Source: Trematomus loennbergii (lineage: Eukaryota > Chordata > Actinopteri > Perciformes > Nototheniidae). Taken from it: a stretch of 64,000 nucleotides of DNA. The DNA is taken from positions 310,001-374,000 of the forward strand of contig JAAOOA010000062.1 in assembly GCA_012861695.1 (NCBI GenBank), written 5' to 3'. This document shows positions 1 through 64,000 of this stretch, piece by piece (within the stretch, counting starts at the first letter, position 1; each line of letters opens with the position of its first letter). The position numbers and the translations under genes were made by a program. Below the pieces are notes generated by a model. It did no database searches and was not told the DNA's origin. It was given only the letters and a program-made list of their open reading frames with translations.

Positions 1-289
1 CACATTGAAAGCCTAAATCAACATTTCAATACTGGCAGCTCCTTTTATTGTTTAAACCAGATAGTATATTAGAAATATACTATTAGTAATCAGTGGTGGC
101 TGTGTAGGATTTGTTATGACTGCAACTGTGTGACTGGTGCATTGTTCAGTCAACATTTATTATGAAATGAAAATTCAAAATCATTTACAAACATGTTTTT
201 ATTATACCAAATAATCTGCTTCAATAGGTATTTGTTGCACTCTTTGCTCTACTGCTAACTGCAGTATACTACTGCTACTGCTTATATTA

Positions 290-1408
290 TTAACCTGTTA
301 AGCCCGAGAGACCCCGGTACCGACGCCCTCCCGCAACATCTTGCAGGAAACAGTGTCTGAGGGCATGTTCATTTAATAAACTATGAATGTTTTATATCCA
401 TGTAACGGGAAGAAACTCATCTAACTGATCTTTTTTTTTTTTTTTTAAATAAAACCCACAATCCTAACACTGAGCCTCTGAATTAGCAACGAGCGAAAAA
501 TGCTAACAGATTACTGCACCGAAATTCACTCACAAAACCTTATTATTTATCTTTTCTGCACATCCATGACATCGTTTCACATCGTGGGGTGACACAGAAT
601 CGAAGGGTACCCTCATTATCACTCAATGATACGAAATCGCGACTTTATAAACAAAAACAGACATCAAAACATGTGGCGCTAGGTAGCTAAAAACGCTAAC
701 ATGGCTCACCTGTGTCTTTGTCTGGTCAAAAGTGGTCTTCAATGGCATTAAAACGATAAAAACGCTGCTGAAGTTAATCCATAGGTTAATCCAATGTGTC
801 TGTGTCCCTTTGAAATGATTTCTGATAATCCATGAGCATTAAAACTGCTTTTACGTTTCTAGATGTCAGAGCTAGAATGTAGCTTCACTCTAATGCAAAA
901 TGACATGCGCAAAGCCCCCACCAAAGGGCCTCCCCCTTCGATTATATTGGCTCTAACGGTCAGAAAGAGGTGTCAACCATCAAATCGACCAAGGGGGGCC
1001 AGAGATATGGGAAAAAAACTATTTCCACCCAAATCACCTCAGAGGTGGGGTGTTTTTGGCTAAACCTCTCTAAAAAGGTCAAATGTCACTTGTTTTGCAT
1101 CAATCTTGATACAGGGTACTTATTATATGTTGTACTTTGGATTCCTAAAGCTTTTAGTCTACCATACCATCATCCAAGGGTAGTTTTCACTATAAGTAAA
1201 AAAGAATTTTTGGACTGAATTTTCTTTAAAATAAAAAACATCTATATTGATTCTGACTTTTCTACATCCAACTCACAGGTTTATCATTACTTTGAGAAAA
1301 AAGATTATTAATTTAACCCTTATAGAAGGAAAGATATGGTCATTTGTTCTGGGAATGTCATTTTCGAGCCTGAGACCTGAAAAACAGGCTCAGGGCTTAA
1401 CAGGTTAA
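290..1408. mobile_element. TTAA-flanked MITE, piggyBac-like ends
   Basis: The element starts TTAA-CCTGTTAAGCCC at 290 and ends with the reverse complement, GGGCTTAACAGG-TTAA, at 1408. The TTAA duplication fits piggyBac insertion. No transposase frame remains. It sits in an rrn3 intron. Confidence 0.75.
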
Positions 1409-1742
1409 AGAAAGATGAAAAAAAACTAATATAATCTGATCCATCATACGAATTGAGGATTTTTTTTCGGTTGATTACTTAAAAAATGATACAGTAATCA
1501 CATATTCAGATAGCGATCCAAAGCAGTCCTCATATGTTCATCATCTTCCTCACACCAACGGCTGTGAAGGTAAAACAGAAGACATTTGGTCGGATCTCAA
1601 CATCTGGCCGAGGCGTGTGATGGTCTTATTGCTGCTTCAAAGTTTAGGCAGGTTGTGCGGGCATGATGAGTGTGAATATGGTAACTACAGATGATGGACT
1701 GATGTTAAACGGACGTCTCCTCTGCTGCTGTGATTTGTTCAG
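1409..1742. other. rrn3 intron, no feature
   Basis: AT-rich unique sequence between the MITE and the first rrn3 exon in the window. I see no gene or repeat here. Confidence 0.5.
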
Positions 1743-9111
<7,369 letters not shown>

Positions 9112-9500
9112 CCACACACATCACATTTAAGTTAGGACTCAAACACACTGAGGAACACGAGCCGGTGAAGAGATGACACTGATCTCTGCTCTCACACAGG
9201 ACGCTTCCTAGAAAGCTTCAGTGACTTTCAGGAAGTGTAGACCTGCTCAGTCTAACTTGACATATTTTCACAAATTGATTAACGGCAGATCATGCAAATC
9301 AATAACTCCAATGACAGCAACAGAATCAGTGAGAGGCTAAATAAAGATGTATTTATGTGCATACCTTTTTTTTGACACTTTAAGAAATGGAGGGGGGGCT
9401 GTTTGTATGGTATTTTAAGTTTAATGTAACACTCCATAGACTTGTCGAGCCTTCCTCACTTTTTGTCTGGTTCTGTACGGAATAAAAAGTTAAAACTCTT
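9112..9500 (+). other. rrn3: rrn3 3' UTR with two poly(A) signals
   Basis: This non-coding sequence follows the rrn3 stop. AATAAA hexamers at 9340-9345 and 9481-9486 are candidate polyadenylation signals; the second is followed by a T/G-rich stretch (tttattgtgtggg), the usual downstream element. The end is therefore placed near 9.5 kb. Confidence 0.6.
9481..9486 (+). terminator. poly(A) signal AATAAA, rrn3
   Basis: AATAAA 370 bp past the rrn3 stop with a T/G-rich stretch behind it. A second hexamer at 9340-9345 is an alternative. Confidence 0.5.
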
Positions 9501-9772
9501 TATTGTGTGGGCAGCACATATTGGTATGAGGCAATTACTTTAGTTTATTTATAAAATCATCATGATGCCTGCTGCAGACCACACTCCCAAAAACATAACT
9601 GATCCCAGACAAGAAGCTCAGAGTCTGCATATAAAGAGCGCTGAGCTCAGCACCAGGAGTCGCCTGGTTTGGTGAGTGTGAGAGAAGAGGAAACGGCAAC
9701 CTGTCATCAGAACAGCCTCATGGGAGATGGAGTCCCATGCATCACACAGCTGACCTCAGAGCAGCGGAGATG
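9501..9772. other. Intergenic spacer, no gene
   Basis: Spacer between the rrn3 poly(A) region and the long-TIR element; nothing recognised. Confidence 0.5.
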
Positions 9773-11941
9773 TATGAAGGTACATATGGTGCAAAATGCG
9801 AGAGAGTGTAAAACCTGATGTGAGCACTTGCAGAAAAATATATATATTTTTAAATATATTTTCCATTACAACTGCAACTTGGTTATTACAACCTCTCAAA
9901 TCAGTCATTACAACTTCACGAATCTGCTCTGTGGTAGTATAAATCGACAAATCTGCGGCCTTGACTTTTGCTACACTTCTTGCGATGAATGTGTCGCAAA
10001 AGTAATTTTCACCTGTAGATGTGGGAGAGGGGGGGGGTTGGAGCGAAGGGGCGGAGCTATCAGAACGAGGGGGCTCAAACTCGGGTCAGTCACACAGCCA
10101 TGTCAGGTCGAACCGGATGACTGCGGGGCCCTGCATGTTGCCCCTTTCACACTAACGCGGTTCCAGGGCCGGTTCGGAGCTTGAGCCTGATAAGCACCGG
10201 TTTTTCCTGTTCAGCGGAGACGGCTCTTTTCCCCGAAAACCGGTTCTTACCAAGCTCGAAAAAAGTGTCGGTCTTGAGGCAAGAACTGCATACGTCACGC
10301 TTACGTTGGAGGGGGTGAGATTAACCTGAACTAACAGTTTATGGAGAGTACGGCAAATAAAAGTTCTAACAAGTAGTAGCGCTGAGCAAAGTGACTAGAA
10401 CGCAACCACACACTTTAAAAACTGTTACTATTATAAACACTTTATAAAGTCAGGCAACATGTAACGGAGGTGATCTCTGGGGCCATAGATCTCGGCCTCC
10501 GTTACGGATAATATAGCTTCATATTTGGCGAAGTATATTCTGTTCTACACTAAAACATGGCACAGGAAGAATGTGAATATTCATGTCATTTATGCATCTA
10601 TTTGTCACGATCTGTCTATGTTTTAGTTTGTCTGTCTCTGTTTCTTGTTTTATTCTGAAAGTGTTCCCCTTCCCCCATGTCTGTTGTTGTTGTGTTCACC
10701 TGGTGCCCTGTGTTGTCTCCTACCCCCTCACCTGTGTCTTGTTGATTGATTAGTCTGTGGGTATTTAGGCTCTGTGTTTCCTGTGGTGGGTGAGACCCTT
10801 GTGGCTGCAGGATATGTTCAGGGAGAACAGCAGGATTGAGGCTGTGAGTCATGTGTCTATGATTTTAATAAATGCCCACACCGGGTTGTATTTGGGACGT
10901 TTTGCCTCTGCCTCCTTGCTTGGTCGGGCCGCTCAATTGTCAGCTTCACACAACACTAACCAGGCTTCGTGTGATTCTGTTTATTTGTACCTTACTTTCA
11001 TTGTGGAGAGCAGGCAGACGTTTGTTTGTTATTATAGCAGCTATCGGATGGAATCAATACATGGGCTGCACAGGTTGTCATGTCTGACTATCACAAGTAG
11101 AATCATAATGAAAAATCCCTTATATCCCTTCACAGAACGGATGCTTTTAAATAAGGTTTAATGATTGATGGAATCAAAGCTGAACTGTATAACATAAAAA
11201 GGCACATGCTGAAAACCCAACCCCAGCAGGGGGTCTGGGGGGATTCTTAGGAGATTTTTAGAAATACTAACATATAAATACGCATTCTGGTACACTCTGA
11301 GAAGAAAATAAATAAATCTATTACTACCCGACATATTAATAATATTTGATGCCATTGTTTGTTTTTCACTTTGTTCTGAAGCTGAACTTGCTGCTCCACA
11401 CAGAGAGAAGAGCAAAGAGGAGATAGTCTGTGTGAATTACTTTAAATTGTGGGTAAGGGTAGATAGCCCCCATTGTTCTGTGACTCTGACCTGTCAATCA
11501 TCAAACCGGGGGTCATATTTCATTATGTGTTCATTTGTATCTGAAGTTGTACCCATGGATGTATAAAGAATAGTTCTACCGCAAAGTTATTCTCCGTGGG
11601 GACTTCCGGCAACAATCTTGATTCTGATTGGCCAGAAGACTCGAAAAAACATCAGCAAAGATGTTTTATTGAGAGGATGGTCACTACGTGACAGAAGTTT
11701 TCAAAACCGTTTATGGTCTCCGGTACTTCCAGTCCAAAGCCTACTGCATGGACAGCGTTAGAAAATTACAAGCGTTACAAAACTTTTTTTTTCTTCTGTG
11801 ACTTCAAATTTGGTTCACAGATACGTGGATATTTTATACAAGTGTAAATGTATGCACACAAGCTCAGATTTTGTTTCTTTCTGCAAGTGCTCACATCAGG
11901 TTTTACAAGCTCTCGCATTTTGCACCATATCTACCTTCATA
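9773..11941. mobile_element. Long-TIR element, copy A
   Basis: Starts TATGAAGGTACATATGGTGC and ends with the inverted TGCACCATATCTACCTTCATA, flanked by a perfect 6-bp duplication GAGATG. The left ~300 bp matches both arms of copy B (31431-35222). The right arm is shorter and diverged. The interior holds unrelated insertions, including a retroelement-like stretch around 10.6-10.9 kb. No transposase is visible. The superfamily is not clear to me. Confidence 0.7.
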
Positions 11942-12182
11942 GAGATGGTGCAGAAGGTAAAGTTCCAGAATCTGTAAAAGGGATTAAACTGCAAGGTCAC
12001 ATTGTTTTATTTTCAGTACGATAAAACAAGTCTTTTTGGTCTCTTTACATAATGTGATGCCAGTCTATTAGTTAAAGCCTTTTAATACCGCCACCCTCCT
12101 GTGTTTCTGTAAAGGTTTCAACATGACAATAAATGGGAAGTTTCTTTTAAAGAAATAAACGTTGTTTACCAGGTATTACTTT

Positions 12183-12752
12183 AAGCCCGCGTCACACTGT
12201 CCCGAAATGTACACCAGATGGACACACGATAAAGGAAATGTTCAAATTCGGCTCTGATCGTAACATCGGGCCGTTCGTGAGGGCATCTTAAGCCATCGTA
12301 TGACCGCCGGTGGAGTTTCTCAGGCTCCGGCAGCAACTTCGTGAGCGGTGGCAAAATCTTTGGCATGCCAAAAAATGGTTCATTCATGGCGAAGGTTCAT
12401 TTGCGTGTTGAATTTGTGTCCATTTGCCCTTCGTAAGGCCAGCGTGAGGGCATCTTGTCAAATCGTGTCATCTTCATCTTTACTTCGTCTGATCATCGGT
12501 GCCATCATTTTCGCCTCACGAAGACAATACGAAGGAAACAAGAAGCTGCCCGATTGTCTTAGGAAGGCAAAACGACTACGTGAAGCCCTCGCAATGCCGT
12601 CGTGTAGCCATCGTATTATAGTACAATTTGTGGGTAGGTATCGTACTTGCTTGGCTGTTGACCAAGTTCGGGGCCATCTTCGTGCGAAATTCACAATTCC
12701 GTATTCGTTTGTCCATCTGGTGTCAATTTCGGGACAGTGTGACGCCAGCCTT
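12183..12752. mobile_element. MITE with long imperfect TIRs
   Basis: The left end (GCGTCACACTGTCCCGAAAT at about 12189) is repeated inverted at the right (ATTTCGGGACAGTGTGACGC at about 12745), and both continue inward into ACACCAGATGGACA-like sequence. Open frames on both strands are by-products of the inverted structure. It lies in the rrn3-stxbp4 intergenic space. Confidence 0.7.
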
Positions 12753-13049
12753 ATAGTTTACTTGTCTGCTAATTTGTGTGGGCTGATGTCATTGAGATTT
12801 CTGTCAATTAAAGTTACTTTTAGTTTATTTTCTCAACTACAACGTTTTGCAAGCTCTCATGTTTTTTTTAGGTGAAACACACAGCACCTGCACCTGAAAC
12901 ACTACTCACTGACAAACGATACCTGTCTGAGATTCTTGTGTCTTCTGTGGAAAACTGCAGGCTGTTACACTGTACATGTCTCCTAGTTCATCTGAATTTA
13001 TCTTTGGGTAAAATAATGTTGTATTACTGTAAGTGTTAAATGTGGGGAA

Positions 13050-13345
13050 ACTGGAATAATTTGTGCCGCAGGAGCTCAGTCTAATGGATTGGCCTTGGGA
13101 ACTGAGTGGTGGCTGCTTCAGGTCCTGATCAGACAGAGGGGGACAGGAAGCTGGAGAGAGTTTGTCTCCTTGCCACTGCCGATGTGTCTTTGAGCAAGGA
13201 AGCAAACCTCCATCCCATTGCACCCCCTAAGCTCTGACACCTCTACATAAATGCATATGGCATTTCAAGCCTATTGTGTGATGTAAAGTCAATAACACCA
13301 GATTGAAAATGTAATTTCCCCTCGGGATGAATAAAGGTTGATTTT
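13050..13345 (+). repeat. SINE-like retroposon fragment
   Basis: The stretch includes gatgtgtctttgagcaagga and ends aatttcccctcgggatgaat-aaagg, which resembles the 3' end shared by several fish SINE/LINE families. The 5' limit is not clear. Confidence 0.4.
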
Positions 13346-13724
13346 GGTAAACAGCAGGAGGTCAGTGCGAGGAACTAGGTTACGGAATCCCTCAAAGTTG
13401 CCTTGAAATATGGAAGGAACTATACTTGTAGAAGATAAATATCTTGTCAAGATTCTCCCTGCTGCTGGTAAAAAGGCTACTACTAAGACCTGGCTCGAGA
13501 GTGCAGACATTAAAGGGGATAGTCTAAAAATGGGGAAACTCACAGACCCAAAATGGTTTAGGTACATATCCAAAGGATAACTGTACTGTTTGAATATAAT
13601 GTAGACTGTCCCCATTCAGGCACTGTTCTCTTTAAAAGGAAATAAATGATTAACTGTCAGTAATTATACACTGTAAAGAAAGCAAAAAAAGGAAGTATAA
13701 AAAAAATAACACCAGGAGGCGTCC
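13346..13724. other. Intergenic, no clear gene
   Basis: Unique AT-rich sequence; open frames here have no recognisable similarity. Confidence 0.4.
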
Positions 13725-14579
13725 ATTCAGCAGTTGGTCCTTTATTATAAAACAGTAACAGAAAGATATGAGGCACACATCAGAGACTCATCTTGTTGAA
13801 TACAGGACAGCTCCGTATTTTTAAAAGCTGTCCTTATAAATCACATGTATGTTCCACGTGTAGCCTATGATGTCTGCTGAGACTCTGTGACGACCAAACA
13901 CAGGTTTACACAGCCGGAGCTCACACACATCAGGAACCATGCAGTATGAAGCTCTGCTCAGTCCCATATCTCTGACACATTCTTTACCTTTCTTTAATGA
14001 CAAGGACACGAGGGAAGATGGGAAAGGGACTGTTGTATTTCACTTTTTGCTCACCGGTAGTGTGATGGAGACAGATGCAGCCAGGTATCATGACATGAGG
14101 GAGACTCTTTGAACAGACCAGCAGTGGAGCGTCCTTTCAAGCTAACACGTCCTTTACATGCAATCCATGGAGGGAATCTGGGGGGGTATTAACAGGGTTT
14201 ACAGCAGCATGTGTGTGTTGTGGGCTCGGACATGCAGCCCCCCCAACACCACCTGCTGTTAGAGTCACACAGATATCCAGCTGACGTTATATTTGGCAGA
14301 GCACTTCTCATAGAGACTTCTGTACAGATATTATGAAGAAATGAAGAGAGTGCCCCCCGCTGCTGAACCCTCTGTAAAGACGGGCGTATATTTCAAAACA
14401 AGACACTCATTTTCAGTGCAGGCAGGCTTTGGCATTAAACATGGGCTGTGTTCCATCTGTCAGAGGAGGACCTGGTGATGGAGGTGTGGTGGAGGGGTCC
14501 AGTCTGCTGGGTAATGTAGTCCATGGTGGGTTCAGCCTGCCCCGGTCCTCCCACAATCCTCTCTGGCTCTGCGCTGTTC
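13725..14579 (-). other. stxbp4: stxbp4 3' UTR (inferred)
   Basis: No further exon is visible on the minus strand. An AATAAA signal lies at the complement of 13741-13746 (plus-strand tttatt), about 840 bp past the candidate stop, so the transcript probably ends near 13.72 kb. The sequence is mostly unique and free of recognisable transposons. Confidence 0.5.
13741..13746 (-). terminator. poly(A) signal AATAAA, stxbp4
   Basis: AATAAA on the minus strand, followed by AGGACCAACTGC. It is the only good hexamer placed to end the stxbp4 transcript. Confidence 0.45.
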
Positions 14580-62063
<47,484 letters not shown>

Positions 62064-62557
62064 CTGTCAGAGGTCAGAGAAAGTCAACCATTGAGTTATC
62101 CACGATAAAAATATCATGCAACACAATATGTAGTTGAATAAACAATGGTGTTTGGACAAAGATAAAAGAGTCACATGATTCATCCTGTTAGGGCTCCATC
62201 ACATCTGAGAGGAAGCCATCAGGTTTCATCAAGAAGACAAAAGGACTGATAAAAACTGCATTAGAAGACTTTCGAGACCACAGGGGGTAAATAGGACAAG
62301 AGCATTACATTTTCAGTCTGTCAAGTCAAGGCTCGAGAGAGACTGAAATATGCTTTTGGTAATGGACAGTTAGAGTCACAACCGCATAGAGTTTGCATGA
62401 TTCAGTCCTAAAACCCGCAAATAATTGGCATTTTACCACTTCCTGTTCCCTGGTCTGGAAGTTTTTTGAATGTGTTTTTGGTTATTAGCCTGAATTAAGA
62501 TGTGTGGTTAACACTTTTTGTTCTATGACATAAAATACGTCAGTGAATACCCCACTG

Positions 62558-62583
62558 GTTAAAGGTGGGGTAGGTCATTTTCA
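62558..62583. mobile_element. TTAA-type MITE left end, cut by a LINE
   Basis: ttaaaggtggggtaggtcat matches the left end of 41986-42378 and stops where the (caaat)n tail of the next element starts. Confidence 0.6.
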
Positions 62584-63660
62584 AATCAAATCAAATCAAG
62601 TTTTATTTATAAAGCACATTTAAAAGCGATTTTGGTCGAGCCAAAGTGCTGTACATGTAATAAAAACACATTACTACAATCACAATAAAAGACAATAAAT
62701 TACAACAGATATATAAAAAACACAGGGAAAAGTCAGGAGTCGTGCTCCGCTCTGACTAGAAGGCCAGGAGAAGAAGTGTGTCTTAAGAGTAGATTTAAAA
62801 ACCCCTAGGGTCTGGGCCGACCTCACATGGAGGGGCAGAGTGTTCCAGAGCCTAGGGCCAGCTGCTGCGAAGGCTCGGTGCCCTCAGGTTTTAAGCCTGG
62901 TCTTGGGCACTACCAGCAGCAGCTGCTGGTCAGCAGACCTTAATGCTCTGGCTGGGGTGTAGCGCTGGAGAGTTCAGCTATATAGGCCGGAGCCAGCCCA
63001 TTTAGTGCTTTAAAAACAAATAAAAGGATTTTAAAATCAATTCGGAACCAAACTGGAAGCCAGTGTAGTGAGGCCAGAATTGGGGTGATGTGGTCACGCT
63101 TTTTGTGGCCAGTCAGCAAACGTGCAGCTGCGTTTTGGACTAGCTGCAGGCGTTTAATTGAGGCCTGGTCCATACCCACATACAGAGTGTTGCAATAGTC
63201 CAGTCTTGAGGTTACAAAGGCGTTAATAACCCTTTCTAAGTCTTTAAAAGATAAATACGACTTGGTTTTGGCCAATAGTCTTATCTTAAAAAAGCAGGAT
63301 TTGACTACGGTGCTGACCTGCTTGTCGAATTTAAAAGTGCTAGTGAAGGTCACTCCAAGGTTCATGACAGAGGGGAGGATGTTTTTATTGAGAGAGCATA
63401 ATATCAACCGGAGAGGCTGGAGGTTGGGGTCCAAATAAGATGACCTCAGTCTTGATCTCGTTGAGGTTGAGAACGTTTTTCTCAGCCAGGATTTTATCTC
63501 TGTTAAGCAGTCCATCAACTGCTGTAGTGAGTGTTTGACATTTGCTTTGAGAGGCAGATATATCTGTACATCGTCGGCGTAGCAGTGGAAGGGAATATTG
63601 TGTTTTGTGAGAATTGAACCTAGGGCAGTATGTACAGATGGAGCATCTTATTTCAGACTC
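62584..63660 (-). pseudogene. LINE (CR1/L2/Rex-like) 3' half, broken
   Basis: On the minus strand: YADDVQIYL near 63580, KSWLRKTF-type sequence, NLGVTFTSTFKFDKQVSTVV, SRLDYCNTLYVGMDQASIKR, LQLVQNAAARLLTGHKKRDH, ILASLHWLPVWFRIDFKILL and LNGLAPAYIAEL. The 3' UTR ends gctttataaataaaacttga and (tttga)n. A frameshift separates the catalytic motif from the rest. Confidence 0.88.
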
Positions 63661-63954
63661 CAGCATACAGCTTCCTGCCTACTACCAGCCAGTTACCTGC
63701 CTAAGACCTGCCAAAGACCAGTATCTGGGAATGTTAAGCCCTCCCACTATTTTCCAAGAGGGCGTTGCCAGATTTTCAATTTCAGGATTTAACCAGGAGA
63801 TGGCGCTATATATTAAATAACTATGGCCAAACTAAGACTTAGTTTTTCACAAGAGAAAATGCAGATATTATATAAAAAACTAAAGTTAAAATCTTGTTTT
63901 TAATGCCCCAAGAGCAATAAAAACACTTGGTAACAAAATCCTGAGTGAGGCTTT

Positions 63955-64000
63955 CATAAATTGCATTTAGCTGATGCTTTTATCCAAAGCGACTTACTAT
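63955..64000 (-). repeat. L2-type 3' tail at window edge
   Basis: gcatttagctgatgctttta and tccaaagcgacttac are the reverse complement of the tail of the L2-like LINE at 17.19-17.23 kb. The rest lies beyond the window; it could be an L2 copy or an L2-tailed SINE. Confidence 0.7.

Noticed and set aside
9828..10184. Cys-rich frame (CGLDFCYTSCDECVAKV) found three times
   Set aside because: It lies in the inverted arms of the long-TIR family, has no start context or splice support, and recurs only because the arms do.
12348..12875. 175-codon frame
   Set aside because: Falls inside the MITE with inverted ends, and an opposing frame exists on the other strand; typical of palindromic non-coding DNA.

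Overview
This window is vertebrate nuclear DNA, most likely from a teleost fish. The genes are split by short exons with GT/AG junctions. Long CA/TG microsatellites are frequent, and the non-coding sequence is packed with fish-type transposon debris: hAT, Harbinger-like and TTAA-flanked MITEs, L2/Rex-like LINEs, a Tc1-type MITE and a solo LTR. No prokaryotic operon, CRISPR array or virus is visible. The species cannot be named from the sequence alone.

Two protein-coding genes are supported, facing each other tail to tail. On the left (about 1.7-9.5 kb, plus strand) is the 3' two thirds of rrn3 (TIF-IA), the RNA polymerase I initiation factor. Twelve coding exons run from the region equivalent to human residue ~180 to the stop codon; the 5' exons lie left of the window. 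From about 13.7 kb to beyond the right edge (minus strand) is stxbp4 (syntaxin-binding protein 4, Synip). Seventeen well-supported exons and one doubtful terminal exon encode, in protein order, the end of an N-terminal PDZ domain, a Ser-rich linker, a second complete PDZ domain, a conserved central domain, a coiled coil, and a C-terminal tail in which I cannot find the WW domain of the mammalian protein. Its first exons lie right of 64 kb.

Layout: 1-1742, rrn3 intron with a TTAA-type MITE; 1743-9111, rrn3 exons; 9112-~9500, rrn3 3' UTR; 9.5-13.7 kb, intergenic DNA with a long-TIR element and another MITE; 13.7-14.6 kb, stxbp4 3' UTR and candidate last exon; 14.6-64 kb, stxbp4 exons separated by introns filled with nested transposons and minisatellites. 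The two genes are not known to act together: Rrn3 acts in the nucleolus, Stxbp4 at membrane-trafficking and junctional complexes.

The most unusual feature is how tandem repeats sit on exon edges. A ~29-copy 23-bp minisatellite begins exactly at an stxbp4 splice donor and copies that donor in most units. A 2-kb 21-bp minisatellite starts about 12 nt past another donor. (TG)n tracts fill the acceptor regions of three exons and follow one donor by 8 nt. Two exons, one per gene, carry an apparent one-base reading-frame break beside a C/G homopolymer, which may be assembly undercalls. A family of elements with ~430-bp inverted termini, one copy holding a LINE that itself holds a solo LTR, is the least easily classified mobile DNA.
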